64,000 bases of DNA. Origin: CAVWSM01 sp963757805 (lineage in GTDB: Bacteria > Actinomycetota > Actinomycetes > Jiangellales > Jiangellaceae). Made by a program: the position numbers and the translations under genes. The notes under the pieces are model-generated. The model saw only the letters and a program-made list of their open reading frames with translations, ran no database searches and had not been told where the DNA came from. Shown here one piece after another: positions 17,136 to 26,434 of this stretch (its first letter is position 1; every line of letters starts with the position of its first letter). Location of the stretch: the NCBI GenBank assembly GCA_963757805.1, contig CAVWSM010000023.1:1-64000 (forward strand). Reading direction: 5' to 3'.

Positions 17136-17949
17136 CTACCCGGCGCCCCCTGTCGGATGCCCGCCGTTGGCGTCGGCGTCCGCGACCGGCATCGCTTCAG
17201 CGGGCGGCAGCGTGGCCGTGGCCGACTGCGTCGCGGCTCCTCGCCCGTCGAGAGCGACGGCGCGGCGAACGTGTCGCCCTGATGCCGAAGACCGGCGACC
17301 CGCTCGTTGAGGTAGGAGATGATCGTCGCCGACGCCGTGCCGACGATCGCGATGCCGCCGGACATGAGCAGCACCGCGTAGAACCGACCGGGCGGGGTCA
17401 CGGGGTACAGGTCGCCGTAGCCCACCGTCGCGATCGTGACGATCGCCCACCAGATGGCATCTCCGAAGGTATGATGTTCGCACCCGGTGCGCCGCGCTCG
17501 GCCTGCAGCGTCGCGAGCGCGAGGAAGAACACCCACGCGGCCGCATACGCGAGGGCGAGGATGATGAACTGCGCCCTCACCGCGCTCGGCGTGTGCTTCT
17601 TCAGGAGCGGGAGGTCCTGCAGCAGGCCGACGACGCGGAGTGCACGGAACACCGGCAGGATCGCCGAGAGCACCTCGAGGGGATGGTGCCACGCGTAGTG
17701 CCACCGTCGACCGTGCGGCGTGAGCGCGATCCTGATGACGACATCGATGACGAAGACCACCCACGTGGCGGCGAGGATGAAGGCGATGACCGTCGTCACT
17801 CATTGCGGCCGGTCCGGCCACAGCACGAAGACGGTGTAGGTCACGACGAACGCCACGCCGAGCAATGCGAGCGTCCGCCCGGTGACGTCGACGTAGCGCG
17901 TGCGACGATGCGTCGCCGGGTCGCCCTCTGAGGGGCCCCGAAGGTTCAT
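17136..17949 (-). CDS. Potassium channel, two-pore-helix ion channel type, frameshifted
   Basis: The selectivity filter TVGYGDLYP is read near 17415, in the context WWAIVTIATVGYGD, which is the hallmark of K+ channels. Upstream are four or so hydrophobic segments beginning with TLALLGVAFVVTYTVFVLW and FILAATWVVFVIDVVIR. The basic stretch PVFRALRVVGLLQDLPLL resembles a voltage-sensor-like S4, so the plan is six-segment (Kv-like). The pieces lie in different frames, with breaks near 17808, 17470 and 17235. Corrected, the protein would have about 270 residues and end in an acidic, alanine-rich tail (ADADANGGHPTGGAG). Its ATG overlaps the SDR stop (ATGA at 17946-17949). Confidence 0.8.
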
Positions 17950-18734
17950 CGACCCGCCTCGTCCCGCACCACGAGGTCGCCCTTGGCGAGGCGGTACGGC
18001 GCCGCCTGCGCGACGGGCTTGACGACACGAGGTCGAGGTCGACGTGGCGGCGGTTTCAGCACGGCGTGCACGATCGGCCGGCGATGTCCTCGGCGACGAG
18101 CGGCGCGGGCACGTCCTCGTAGACGGCGTCGGCCCTGGCTCTGGTCGCCGCCGAACCGCACGAGCGCGAACTCGTCGGTCTTGACCATGCCCGGCGCGAC
18201 CTCGAGCACGCGCATCGGCTCGCCGTTCGAGCTCGAGGCGCAGCACCGCGACGAGCGCGTGCGCGGCGAACTTCGCGGCGTTGTAGCCGCCGCCGCCCTC
18301 GTAGGCCGCGTGGCCGGCGATCGAGGTGACGTTGACGATGTCGGCGACCCCGCGCTCGACGGCGCCGTCGCGCAGCAGGGGCAGCAGCGCGCTCGTGACG
18401 CGCTTAGTGCGAGCACGTTGACCTCGAACATCCACGCCCAGTCGTCGATCGTCCGTCGCCTCGACGGTGTCGAGCCCGTTCGCGCCGCCGGCATTGTTCA
18501 CGAGCGCGTGCACTCCCCCGGTCGCGGCGAGCTGATCGCGCAGGCGGTCGACGTCGGCCTGCGCGTGAGGTCGGCGACGAAGACGGATGCCCCGGTCTCG
18601 GCCTCGAGCTCTCGAGGCGGTCCTCGCGTCGGGCGACGCCGACGACGTCCCAGCCGGCGCGCGCGCAGCGCGCGCACGGTCGCGGCCCCGATCCCCGAAC
18701 TCGCACCCGTCACGACGGCTCGCAGCACACTCAT
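17946..18734 (-). CDS. Short-chain dehydrogenase/reductase, heavily frameshifted
   Basis: The N-terminus MSVLRAVVTGASSGIGAATV has the TGxxxGIG cofactor motif of classical SDRs. Pieces in other frames give LVNNAGGANGLD near 18490, DDWAWMFEVNVLAL near 18435, IVNVTSIAGHAAYEGGGGYNAAKFA (span 18285-18340, with the catalytic serine and YxxxK), and RVLEVAPGMVKTDEFALVRFGG near 18200. The order matches the YdfG/3-hydroxy acid dehydrogenase group of about 255 residues that use NADP(H). At least seven indels are needed, the densest damage in the window. Because every motif is intact, sequencing error is more likely than decay. The stop overlaps the channel gene start. Confidence 0.78.
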
Positions 18735-18841
18735 GCGCCCATTCTGCCGCGATCGCTCGCCTCGTCGCGTAGGCGCGGGTTCCGGTCCGGCGGCACACCG
18801 TCGATGAGACAACCGTCGCTCGGTGCGAGAGACTGGAGACG

Positions 18842-19942
18842 ATGCACCCGAGGCCCCACGCACCCGCCCAGCCCACGACGCGCAACGCGTGCCGTTCTGG
18901 GACAACGCCCGCTGGATCGCGATCACGCTCGTCGTCGTCGGGCACGGCATCCTGCCGCAGATCGGCGAAGACGACGCGGCCTACAGCGTGTACCTGATCA
19001 TCTACTCGTTCCACATGCCGGTTCGTCATCATCAGCCGGCTACTTCGCGAAGGCCAGTCCGCCGAACGCGCGGGCGCTCAGCAGATCCTCACCGACCTCG
19101 TGTTCCCGTACTTCATCTTCCAGACGATCTGGACCGATCATCCAGTGGCTGGTCGGCGGCGGGTTCGACCTCGATACACGACCGCGTCGTGGACCCTGTG
19201 GTTCCTGCTCGCCCTCGCGATCTGGCGGATCGTGCTGCCGTACCTCGTGCTGCTGCGCTGGCCGCTCATCTTGGCGATCGTGATCTCGATCGGCGCCGGC
19301 TACATCGAGAACGTCGACTCGGGATTCGCGCTCTCGCGCACCATCGGCATCCTGCCGTTCTTCGTGTTCGGCTGGAAGGTCCGGCAGTGGCGGCTCGCCG
19401 ATCGCTGGCTCGAGCTCCGACCCGGCGGTCGTCTGGCGGTGCGTGCCGGGCGCGATCGCGCTCTTCGCGGCCGTGCTCGCGTTCATGCCGATCACGATCG
19501 AGACCCTGCGCGACCTGAGGCTGCGCCGGTTCTGCTCTACGACGAGTCCTACGAGGCATCGGCTACGCCGAACCGTGGTCGGGCGCGCATCCGGCTCGTG
19601 CTGCTGCTCGGCGCGATGAGCTCTCGGTCGCGTTCTTCACCCTCATGCCGCGCGGCGCGCACTGGTTCACGCCGTTCGGCGCGGGCAACGATGTACATCT
19701 ACCTGCTGCACACGCTTCGTGCTCTTCCCGCTCCGCGAGACGGGCTTGCTCGCCGGGCAGCAGCCGTTCTGGGTGCTCCGCGATGATCGCGTTCGCATCG
19801 GCTCTCGATCGTGCTCGCGCTGAAGCCGGTGCGGCGGGTGTTCCGCCCGCTCGTCGAACCGCGCGCGAGGTGGCTGTTCAGGCCCGAGCCGTCGACGGCG
19901 ACCGGCACCCTCGTCCTGCCGCCCGAGGCAAGGCCCCGCTGA
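18842..19942 (+). CDS. Acyltransferase family 3 membrane protein, heavily frameshifted
   Basis: The first segment reads VPFWDNARWIAITLVVVGHG, the start of the acyltransferase-3 (OafA/fucose 4-O-acetylase-like) family, in which the conserved histidine in VVGHG is catalytic. Further membrane segments are YSVYLIIYSFHMP, PYFIFQTIWT, TLWFLLALAIWRIVLPYLVLLRW, ILAIVISIGAGYI, TIGILPFFVFGW and MYIYLLHT. A basic tail ends TGTLVLPPEARPR with TGA at 19940. About seven indels break it. GGAG ahead of ATG 18842 supports that start, but the frame breaks near 18880, and GTG 18823 is in the frame of the first membrane segment. It would transfer acyl groups to a cell-surface sugar or lipid. Confidence 0.72.
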
Positions 19943-20071
19943 TCGCGAAGCACCATCGGCCCACCACGCGTGACGCCGTGTTGCGGCATCCGTTGCCGGG
20001 CCTCGATGCACCCGCCTAACGTGGCTCGAAGCTGCGGCGGGTCCGCATACCCGACCACCGAGGAGACTTCG

Positions 20072-21394
20072 ATGACGAACACCGCCGACTGGCGATTCGA
20101 GACCAAGCAGATGCACTCCGGCGCCGCGCCCGACCCGATCACGCACGCTCGGGCGACCCCGATCTACCAGACCACGTCGTACGTGTTCGACAACTCCGAG
20201 CACGCGAAGAACCTCTTCGCGCTCGCCGAGTTCGGCAACATCTACACGCGCATCCAGAACCCGACCCAGGCGGTCGTCGAAGAGCGCGTCGCCGCGCTCG
20301 AGGGCGGCACCGGAGCCCTGCTCGTCGCGTCGGGCCAGGCGGCCGAGACGTTCGCCGTGCTCAACATCGCTCAGGCGGGCGACCACATCGTCTCGTCGTC
20401 GTCGATCTACGGCGGCACCTACAACCTCTTCAAGTACACCCTCGCGAAGCTCGGCATCGAGACCACGTTCGTCGAGAACCAGGACGACGTCGAGGAGTGG
20501 CGCCGCGCGGTGCGGCCGAACACCAAGCTGTTCTTCGCCGAGACCATCGGCAACCCCAAGATCAACGTGCTCGACATCCGCTCGGTCGCCGACGTCGCGC
20601 ACGACGCCGGCGTGCCCGCTCATCGTCGACAACACGATCGCGACGCCCTACCTCATCCGTCCGTTCGAGCACGGCGCCGACATCGTGGTGCACTCGGCGA
20701 CGAAGTTCCTCGGCGGCCACGGCACGATCATCGGCGGCGTCCTCGTCGACGGCGGCAACTTCCAGTGGTCGAAGAACGTCGAGAAGTTCCCCGGGCTGAC
20801 CGAGCCCGACCCGTCGTACCACGGCGCGAGCTACACGACGGCGGTCGGCGACGGCATCGCCTACATCATCAAGGCCCGCGTGCAGCTGCTGCGCGACCTC
20901 GGCTCGGCCATCTCGCCGAACAGCGCATGGCTGCTCATCCAGGGCATCGAGACCCTCTCGCTGCGCATCGAGCGCCACGTCAGAACACGCAGGAGATCGC
21001 GGAGTGGCTCGACAACCACCCCGACGTCGCGAGCGTCAACTACTCGGGCCTGCCCTCGAGCCCGTGGTACGCGGCGGCGAACACGTACGCGCCCAAGGGC
21101 GTCGGCGCGGTGCTGTCGTTCGAGCTCAAGGGCGGCGTCGACTCGGGTCGCGCGTTCGTCGACAACGTCGCGCTGTTCAGCCACCTGGCGAACATCGGCG
21201 ACGTGCGCTCGCTCGTCATCCACCCCGCGTCGACGACGCACTCGCAGCTGACGCCCGAGCAGCAGCTCACGGCCGGTGTCACGCCCGGACTCGTGCGTCT
21301 CTCGGTCGGCATCGAGAACATCGACGACCTCAAGGCCGACCTCGAGGTGGGCTTCGCCGCCGCCCGCGCCGCCACCGAGGCTGCGCGCGTCTGA
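20072..21394 (+). CDS. metY: O-acetylhomoserine aminocarboxypropyltransferase (sulfhydrylase), two frameshifts
   Basis: ATG 20072 follows AGGAG at 20061. The protein is a Cys/Met-metabolism PLP enzyme. FETKQMHSGAAPDP opens it, YTRIQNPTQAVVEERVAALEGG is the family block, and the PLP lysine is in HSATKFLGGHGTIIGG at about residue 211. The C-terminal RLSVGIENIDDLKADL completes it. One base is off near 20622 and another near 20982, and the corrected length is about 440 residues. MetY makes homocysteine from O-acetylhomoserine and sulfide, and its substrate is the product of metX encoded next door, so the two form the direct sulfhydrylation route to methionine. A strong hairpin at 21409 separates them. 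Confidence 0.92.
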   Translation: MTNTADWRFETKQMHSGAAPDPITHARATPIYQTTSYVFDNSEHAKNLFALAEFGNIYTRIQNPTQAVVEERVAALEGGTGALLVASGQAAETFAVLNIAQAGDHIVSSSSIYGGTYNLFKYTLAKLGIETTFVENQDDVEEWRRAVRPNTKLFFAETIGNPKINVLDIRSVADVAHDAGVPAHRRQHDRDALPHPSVRARRRHRGALGDEVPRRPRHDHRRRPRRRRQLPVVEERREVPRADRARPVVPRRELHDGGRRRHRLHHQGPRAAAARPRLGHLAEQRMAAHPGHRDPLAAHRAPRQNTQEIAEWLDNHPDVASVNYSGLPSSPWYAAANTYAPKGVGAVLSFELKGGVDSGRAFVDNVALFSHLANIGDVRSLVIHPASTTHSQLTPEQQLTAGVTPGLVRLSVGIENIDDLKADLEVGFAAARAATEAARV

Positions 21395-21408
21395 CGAATC
21401 ACGAAGGC

Positions 21409-21449
21409 ACACGGATGCCGCGGGCCGCACCGGCCCGCGGCATCCGTGT
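21409..21449. terminator. Strong hairpin downstream of metY
   Basis: ACACGGATGCCGCGGGCC at 21409-21426 pairs perfectly over 18 bp with its complement at 21432-21449 around a GCACC loop. There is no T-run. Hairpins built on GGATGCCGCGGGCC are a familiar style in Microbacteriaceae, from memory. Confidence 0.8.
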
Positions 21450-21532
21450 CTCTCGTGGCGCATAGCCCGAAACGGGCCCCGAGGTCGTGTAACAAAGCCC
21501 CGCGACGCCGCCGGGTTCGGGAGAATCGAAGC

Positions 21533-22746
21533 ATGGACTGGCAGACGCAGGCGAACACGGTGCCCGCGAGCATCGTCACCGAGGCGCGTGCCGCTCGCGA
21601 TGCTCGGGCGGCAAGCGCCCGCGACCGGTGCCTGGCGCGACGGCGACACCCGTCGGCGACCGGCGGTTCGTCGGCATCGGCGACCTCGAACTCGAGTCGG
21701 GCGGCGTGCTGCCCGGCGTGCAGATCGCCTACGAGACACTGGGGCGCGCTCTCGCCCGCCCGCGACAACGCGATCCTCGTGCTGCACGCGCTCACCGGCG
21801 ACAGCCATGTCGTCGGTCCTGCCGGCCCGGCGCATCCGAGCTCGGGCTGGTGGCCGGGCGTCGTCGGCCCCGGGCTCGCGATCGACACCGACCGCTGGTT
21901 CGTCGCTCGCGCCGAACATGCTCGGCGGATGCCAGGGATCGACCGGCCCTGCGTCACTCGCGCCCGACCGCGCCGAGTGGGGCGCGAGGTTCCCGTTCCT
22001 CACCATCCGCGACCAGGTGCGCGCACAGCTGCGCCTTCGCGCGGCGCCTCGGCATCGAGCGGTTCGCGGCGGTCGTCGGCGGTTCGATGGGCGCCATGCA
22101 CGTGCTCGAGTGGGCCATCGAGGCACCCGACGCGGTCGAACGCATCGCGGTGCTCGCGGTCCGCCGGCGACCACGCGCCGACCAGATCGCGCTGAACTCG
22201 GTGCAGATCGAGGCGATCCGATCCGACCCCGCGTTCCGCGACGGGGAGTTCTACGACGCCGCCGACGGCGAGGGACCCACCGCGGCCTCTCGCTCGCCCG
22301 CCGGATGGCGATGCTCAACTACCGCACCGCCGCCGAGCTCAACCACCGCTTCGAGCGGGGATGGCAGATCCGACCTCGACCCGCTGGGCGGCGAGGGCCG
22401 GTTCGCGGTCGAGTCGTACCTCGACTTCCACGGCAACAAGTTCACGCGCCGGTTCGACGCGAACAGCTACATCGTGCTCACCGAGGCGATGAACTCCCAC
22501 GACGTCGGCCGTGGGCGCGGGGGCGTCGCGGCGGCCCTCGCGCGCATCGAGGCACGAAGCCTCGTGCTCGGCATCGACAGTGACCGATACTTCCCCCTCG
22601 CCGGGCAGCGCGAGATCGCCGCGCAGCTTCGGCACAGCGTGCACGACGACGCGCCGATCGTCATCACGTCCGAGTACGGACACGACGCATTCCTCATCGA
22701 GGACGATGCGGTCGGTGCGGCACTCGCCCTCCTGCTCGCGGCGTGA
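21533..22746 (+). CDS. metX: Homoserine O-acetyltransferase, heavily frameshifted
   Basis: The start MDWQTQANTVPASIVTEA at ATG 21533 is followed in successive frames by RRFVGIGDLELESGGVL, VQIAYETLG, ILVLHALTGDSHV, NMLGGCQGSTGP, IRDQVRAQ, and the nucleophile elbow AAVVGGSMGAMHVLEW near 22065-22110, where the serine in GGSMG is catalytic. It ends with the conserved YGHDAFLIE near 22680, which carries the catalytic histidine. This is an alpha/beta-hydrolase fold enzyme of about 400 residues that acetylates homoserine with acetyl-CoA and feeds MetY. Some seven single-base breaks run through it, but all landmarks are present in order, so the gene is probably intact in the organism. Confidence 0.88.
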
Positions 22747-22816
22747 TCCGCGCGACTGGGCTAAGGTTCGAAAGGGACGGATGGCCCAGCCGCGCCGTCA
22801 CCGCGAAGGGGTGTCA

Positions 22817-23536
22817 ATGAAGCGCATCCAGAAGGAACGCGATCGACTGCTGCGCAAGCTCGCGCGCATCTACGGCATGACGGGCGCCGTCGGCGGCCTC
22901 CTGTGCGTTCTCGTACCCGGTACGACGACCGGAACCCAGTTCGCGGCGTCCGTGCTCCTCTGCGTCGCCGCCGGCGTGCTCGTGTTCCTGCACACCGAGC
23001 GCGGCGGGGTGCCGACCGCGCTCGCCGTCGTCGGCGTCTCGGCCGCCCTCATCGCCGTGATCGCGACGTCCCCCTCGCTCGACCCGGTGGCGCTGACCGC
23101 CATCGGCGTCACGGCGTCGGTCACCGCACCATCGGTCGCGCTGACGCTGGCCGTACGCCATCGGGGGCGCACGCTCGTGTTCGCGCTCGCCGCCGTCGTC
23201 GTCGCGACCCTCCTCGTCGTCGCCGCCAGCGGGCACTCCATGACGATCGTGCTCATCTCGACGATCGCCGGCTGGGGCGTGACCGCATCGCTCGCACTCG
23301 CACTCAATGCGGCCATCGCCCGCGCCTCTGCGCGCATCGACGAGGTCGGTCGCGCCCATCAGGCCGAGCGGCTCGCGAGCGAACTCGAGGCCCGGCAGCG
23401 ACAGGACGCCCGGGTGCTGCACGACACCGTGCTCGCGACGCTCAGCCTGCTCGCCCACTCGGGCGTCGGCGTGGGTGTCGGCGCCCTGCGACAGCAGGCC
23501 GGCGACGACGCTCGGCTGCTCAAGCAGACGGGGGGC
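22817..23536 (+). CDS. Sensor histidine kinase, N-terminal half only
   Basis: ATG 22817 follows GAAGGGG. The protein has about six membrane segments between residues 20 and 165 (for example GAVGGLLCVLVPGTTTGTQF and TLVFALAAVVVATLLVVAA). A linker helix AHQAERLASELEARQRQDA leads to RVLHDTVLATLSLLAH, where the histidine in LHDTVL is the likely phosphorylation site. After about 238 residues (GDDARLLKQ) the kinase reading ends and the sequence becomes the reverse strand of an unrelated response regulator. The HATPase domain that should follow is missing. No cognate regulator is present. The cut coincides with the block B/C boundary, so an assembly join is the simplest explanation. Confidence 0.75.
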
Positions 23537-23550
23537 GCGGCCGGGCTGGG

Positions 23551-24216
23551 TCAGGCGGTCCAGCCCGGTCGCACAAGCCCCGACTCGTACGCAAGCACGA
23601 CCAGCTGCGCACGGTCCCGCACACCCAGCTTGATCATCGCTCGGCTGACGTGCGTCTTCGCCGTCGCCGGCGAGACGACTAGCCGCGCCGCAATCTCGTC
23701 GTTGGAAAGACCCTCCGCCGCAAGCGCCATCACCTCACGCTCGCGTTCGGTGAGTACATCGAGGACATCGGTCGTCGCCGCACCACGCGAACGTGACGCG
23801 AACTCCGCGATCAGCTTTCGTGTCGCTCCCGGTGACAGCAGCGCCTCCCCCGCCGCGACGGCGCGTACGCCGCGCAGCAGGTCCACCGGCTCGGTGTCCT
23901 TGACCAGGAACCCGCTGGCCCCAACTCGGATGGCCTCAAAGACATACTCATCCAGCTCGAACGTCGTCAGGATCACCACCTTGACGTCGCCCAGCTCTGG
24001 GTCGGCCACGATCTGCCGCGTCGCCTCGAGCCCGTCCATCTGTGGCATTCGAATGTCCATGAGCACGACGTCCGGACGCAGCTCACGAACCGCGGCCACC
24101 GCCGCCCGTCCATCAGCCGCCTCGCCGACGACCTTGATGTCTGCCTCGGCGTCGAGCAGCGCCCGAAACCCGCCACGCACCAGCGCCTGGTCGTCGGCGA
24201 GCACTACGCGGATCAC
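23551..24216 (-). CDS. NarL/FixJ-family response regulator
   Basis: The 221-residue regulator has a receiver domain with phospho-acceptor D54 (VVLMDIRMPQMDG) and the conserved switch and lysine region (VVILTTF, GFLVKDT). A C-terminal LuxR-type helix-turn-helix reads LTEREREVMALAAEGLSNDEIAARL. Its ATG overlaps the kinase stop (ATGA at 24213-24216), so kinase and regulator are made together. The pair is divergent from a MacB/FtsX-type ABC exporter, a frequent arrangement in actinobacteria in which the two-component system controls the exporter. The stop codon at 23551 sits about 15 bases from the block join, so nothing can be said about the gene's original 3' neighbour. Confidence 0.93.
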   Translation of the reverse strand: MIRVVLADDQALVRGGFRALLDAEADIKVVGEAADGRAAVAAVRELRPDVVLMDIRMPQMDGLEATRQIVADPELGDVKVVILTTFELDEYVFEAIRVGASGFLVKDTEPVDLLRGVRAVAAGEALLSPGATRKLIAEFASRSRGAATTDVLDVLTEREREVMALAAEGLSNDEIAARLVVSPATAKTHVSRAMIKLGVRDRAQLVVLAYESGLVRPGWTA

Positions 24217-25484
24217 TCTCGCTCCTCGATTTGCACAGTCTCCTCGACTTGCACAGCCTGCTCGATCGGCAGGGTGGCGACAACGACGAAACCACCGTCA
24301 GCCCGCGGTCCGGCGCGCAACGTCCCGCCAAGGGCAGCCGCCCGCTCGTGCATGCCAGCGATGCCATGGCCGGTGCCTGGCTCGGCGGGTGACGGTGCGA
24401 TCCGTGGGGGTCCGTTCTCGATGCGGATGGTCAGCTCGTCGACTCCGTAGTCGAGGGACACGTCCGCCGGTACGGCGCCCGCGTGTCGTTGCACGTTGGT
24501 CAGTGCCTCCTGCACGATCCGAAACGCAGCGAGATCTACGGCACCAGAGACTGGCCGCTCCGCCCCAGAGGACGTCAGCGTCACGTCAACACCGACGGTC
24601 GCCATTCGTACGGCCAGCTCGGGCAACGCCAACAGCCCCGAGGTCGGCGCCCGTGGCGCCTCCTCGTCGACGGCGCGCAGCGCGCCGAGCACCGAACGCA
24701 TTTCGGTGAGCGTCTCCTTGCTGGCCGCCTTGATAGCGGTCAACGCGTTTCGAGCCTGCTCGGGGTCGTCGTCCATCAGGTGCAGTGCGACCCCTGCTTG
24801 CACGTTGATGAGCGAGATGTTGTGCGCGAGCACGTCGTGCAGCTCGCGGGCGATGCGAAGCCGCTCCTCGATGGCCAACCGGGCCATCTCCGACTCGCGG
24901 GTGTGGGCAGCGTCGCGTTGGCGTTCCCAGCGCGTACGCGCGAACGCGCCCGCGACGGTCAGGAACACGACCCACACAGCGCTCGCCGACAGCTCGCCCA
25001 ACGTCGGCGCGGGAGCCCGGTCGAAGACCCAGTCGACAGCGTTGATGGCCGCCCAACCAATGACGCCGCAGACGATGGCAGCCCGCAGGTGTCCACTTGC
25101 GACCGCAGTGAAATAGGCAACCGCGAGACTGATGAAGATCGGCCCGTACGGATAGTCCAAGGCGAGGTACGTCACCGTCACGCCGAGTACGGCGACGAGC
25201 ACCGGCACGGGGTAGCGCCACCTCAACGTCAGCGCGAGCGGCCCGAGCAGCAGTAGCAGGTACGCGATCCAGTCGAGCGCGCGCTTGTCGGGCTGATTGT
25301 CCTGCGCGAAGTGCGTCCCGATGACCTGGAAGGACGCAATCGGCACGACAATCAGCCCGGACCACGGGCTGCGGAGCCAGGGGTTGCCGTTGCCGTCCCA
25401 CGACCGAGCCCACCACGGCGGCCCACGCCAGGCAGGCGTGGTCGGCGCGGCGCGGTCGGTCACAGCCACGACGGTACGACGCAC
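24213..25484 (-). CDS. Sensor histidine kinase (HisKA_3 / NarX-DesK type)
   Basis: The 423-residue kinase has a cytoplasmic N-terminus with WRGPPWWARSWDG, then five or six membrane segments (residues about 44-182). The dimerisation block EERLRIARELHDVLAHNISL holds the phosphorylated histidine H216. An ATPase region has FRIVQEALTNVQRHAG (N-box) and GTGHGIAGMHERAAALGG (G-box). It ends in a glutamate-rich repeat (VQVEETVQIEERE). The listed start is GTG 25484; GTG 25460 is also possible. It signals to the regulator with which it overlaps. Membrane-embedded sensors of this type often detect cell-envelope stress or antimicrobial compounds, an inference supported by the divergent exporter. Confidence 0.92.
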   Translation of the reverse strand: MRRTVVAVTDRAAPTTPAWRGPPWWARSWDGNGNPWLRSPWSGLIVVPIASFQVIGTHFAQDNQPDKRALDWIAYLLLLLGPLALTLRWRYPVPVLVAVLGVTVTYLALDYPYGPIFISLAVAYFTAVASGHLRAAIVCGVIGWAAINAVDWVFDRAPAPTLGELSASAVWVVFLTVAGAFARTRWERQRDAAHTRESEMARLAIEERLRIARELHDVLAHNISLINVQAGVALHLMDDDPEQARNALTAIKAASKETLTEMRSVLGALRAVDEEAPRAPTSGLLALPELAVRMATVGVDVTLTSSGAERPVSGAVDLAAFRIVQEALTNVQRHAGAVPADVSLDYGVDELTIRIENGPPRIAPSPAEPGTGHGIAGMHERAAALGGTLRAGPRADGGFVVVATLPIEQAVQVEETVQIEERE

Positions 25485-25663
25485 GCGACGCAGGCGCGTC
25501 GGCTGCGCAGCGGCCAGTGGTGTGCGTCGCCCGCGGTAGCAGAGTCACGGGCCGTACGCCCGACGTCGTACGGGGCGCTGCCGCTTCCAGTGTGACGCCC
25601 GATCCGGCTCGCGCGGCCACCGTGGAGTCGTCACGCCAAGACCCGTGTCTGAGGAGTCGGAGA

Positions 25664-26431
25664 ATGACGGAAAGCAGGGGCACTCTCGCCCCACGTGAAA
25701 CCAGCACGCGCCCCGCGGCGCGGACCGTGGACGCGGTCAAGACGTATGGCGAGGGCGACACCGCCGTCCACGCCCTCGACGGCGTCACCGTCGACGTTGC
25801 CGCGGCGGAGTTCACCGCCGTCATGGGTCCTTCGGGGTCAGGAAAGTCGACACTGTTGCACTGCCTCGCGGGGCTCGACTCGCTGACCAGCGGGGAGGTG
25901 TGGCTGGGCGACGTCGAGCTCGGGTCGCTGTCGGACAGGCAGCTCACGCTGCTGCGTCGGGAGCGGCTCGGCTTCGTGTTCCAGGCGTACAACCTGCTGC
26001 CGATGCTGACCGCGCAGGAGAACATCACTCTCCCGCTTGACCTGGCAGGCGCAGAGCCGGACGAGGCGTGGCTGCGACACGTCGTGGCGACCGTCGGCCT
26101 GGCGAACCGGCTGCACCACCGGCCCTCCGAGCTCTCGGGCGGCCAGCAGCAGCGGGTCGCCGTCGCACGTGCGCTCGCCAGCAAGCCGGACGTCGTGTAC
26201 GCCGACGAGCCGACCGGCAACCTCGACTCACGGTCTGGCGCGCAAGTGCTCACGTTCCTGCGCCGCGCGGTGTCCGACCTCATGCAGACCGTCGTCATGG
26301 TCACGCACGACCCGGTCGCTGCGTCGTACGCCGACAGCGTGTTGTTCCTTGCCGACGGTCAGGTCGTCGACACGATGACCCGCCCGACGGCGGACCGGGT
26401 GCTCGATCGCATGAAGTCATTGGGGGGCTAG
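25664..26431 (+). CDS. ABC transporter ATP-binding protein (MacB/LolD type)
   Basis: ATG 25664 follows GAGGAG at 25651. The 255-residue ATPase has Walker A GPSGSGKST at residues 55-63, the Q-loop in FVFQAYNLLPMLTAQEN, signature ELSGGQQQRVAVARAL, Walker B DVVYADEPTGNLDS and the H-loop THD. DEPTGNLDS and the Q-loop wording place it with the MacB/LolD/FtsE exporters. It partners with the FtsX-type permease that begins three bases after its stop. The N-terminal 20 residues are a low-complexity leader. Divergent transcription from the kinase-regulator pair suggests control by that system. Confidence 0.93.
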   Translation: MTESRGTLAPRETSTRPAARTVDAVKTYGEGDTAVHALDGVTVDVAAAEFTAVMGPSGSGKSTLLHCLAGLDSLTSGEVWLGDVELGSLSDRQLTLLRRERLGFVFQAYNLLPMLTAQENITLPLDLAGAEPDEAWLRHVVATVGLANRLHHRPSELSGGQQQRVAVARALASKPDVVYADEPTGNLDSRSGAQVLTFLRRAVSDLMQTVVMVTHDPVAASYADSVLFLADGQVVDTMTRPTADRVLDRMKSLGG

Positions 26432-26434
26432 ACA

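Noticed and set aside
22511..24709. A plus-strand open frame of over 700 codons running through metX, the kinase half and the regulator region
   Set aside because: It is in frame by chance: after 23,536 it runs antisense to a well-supported response regulator and kinase and shows no domain of its own.
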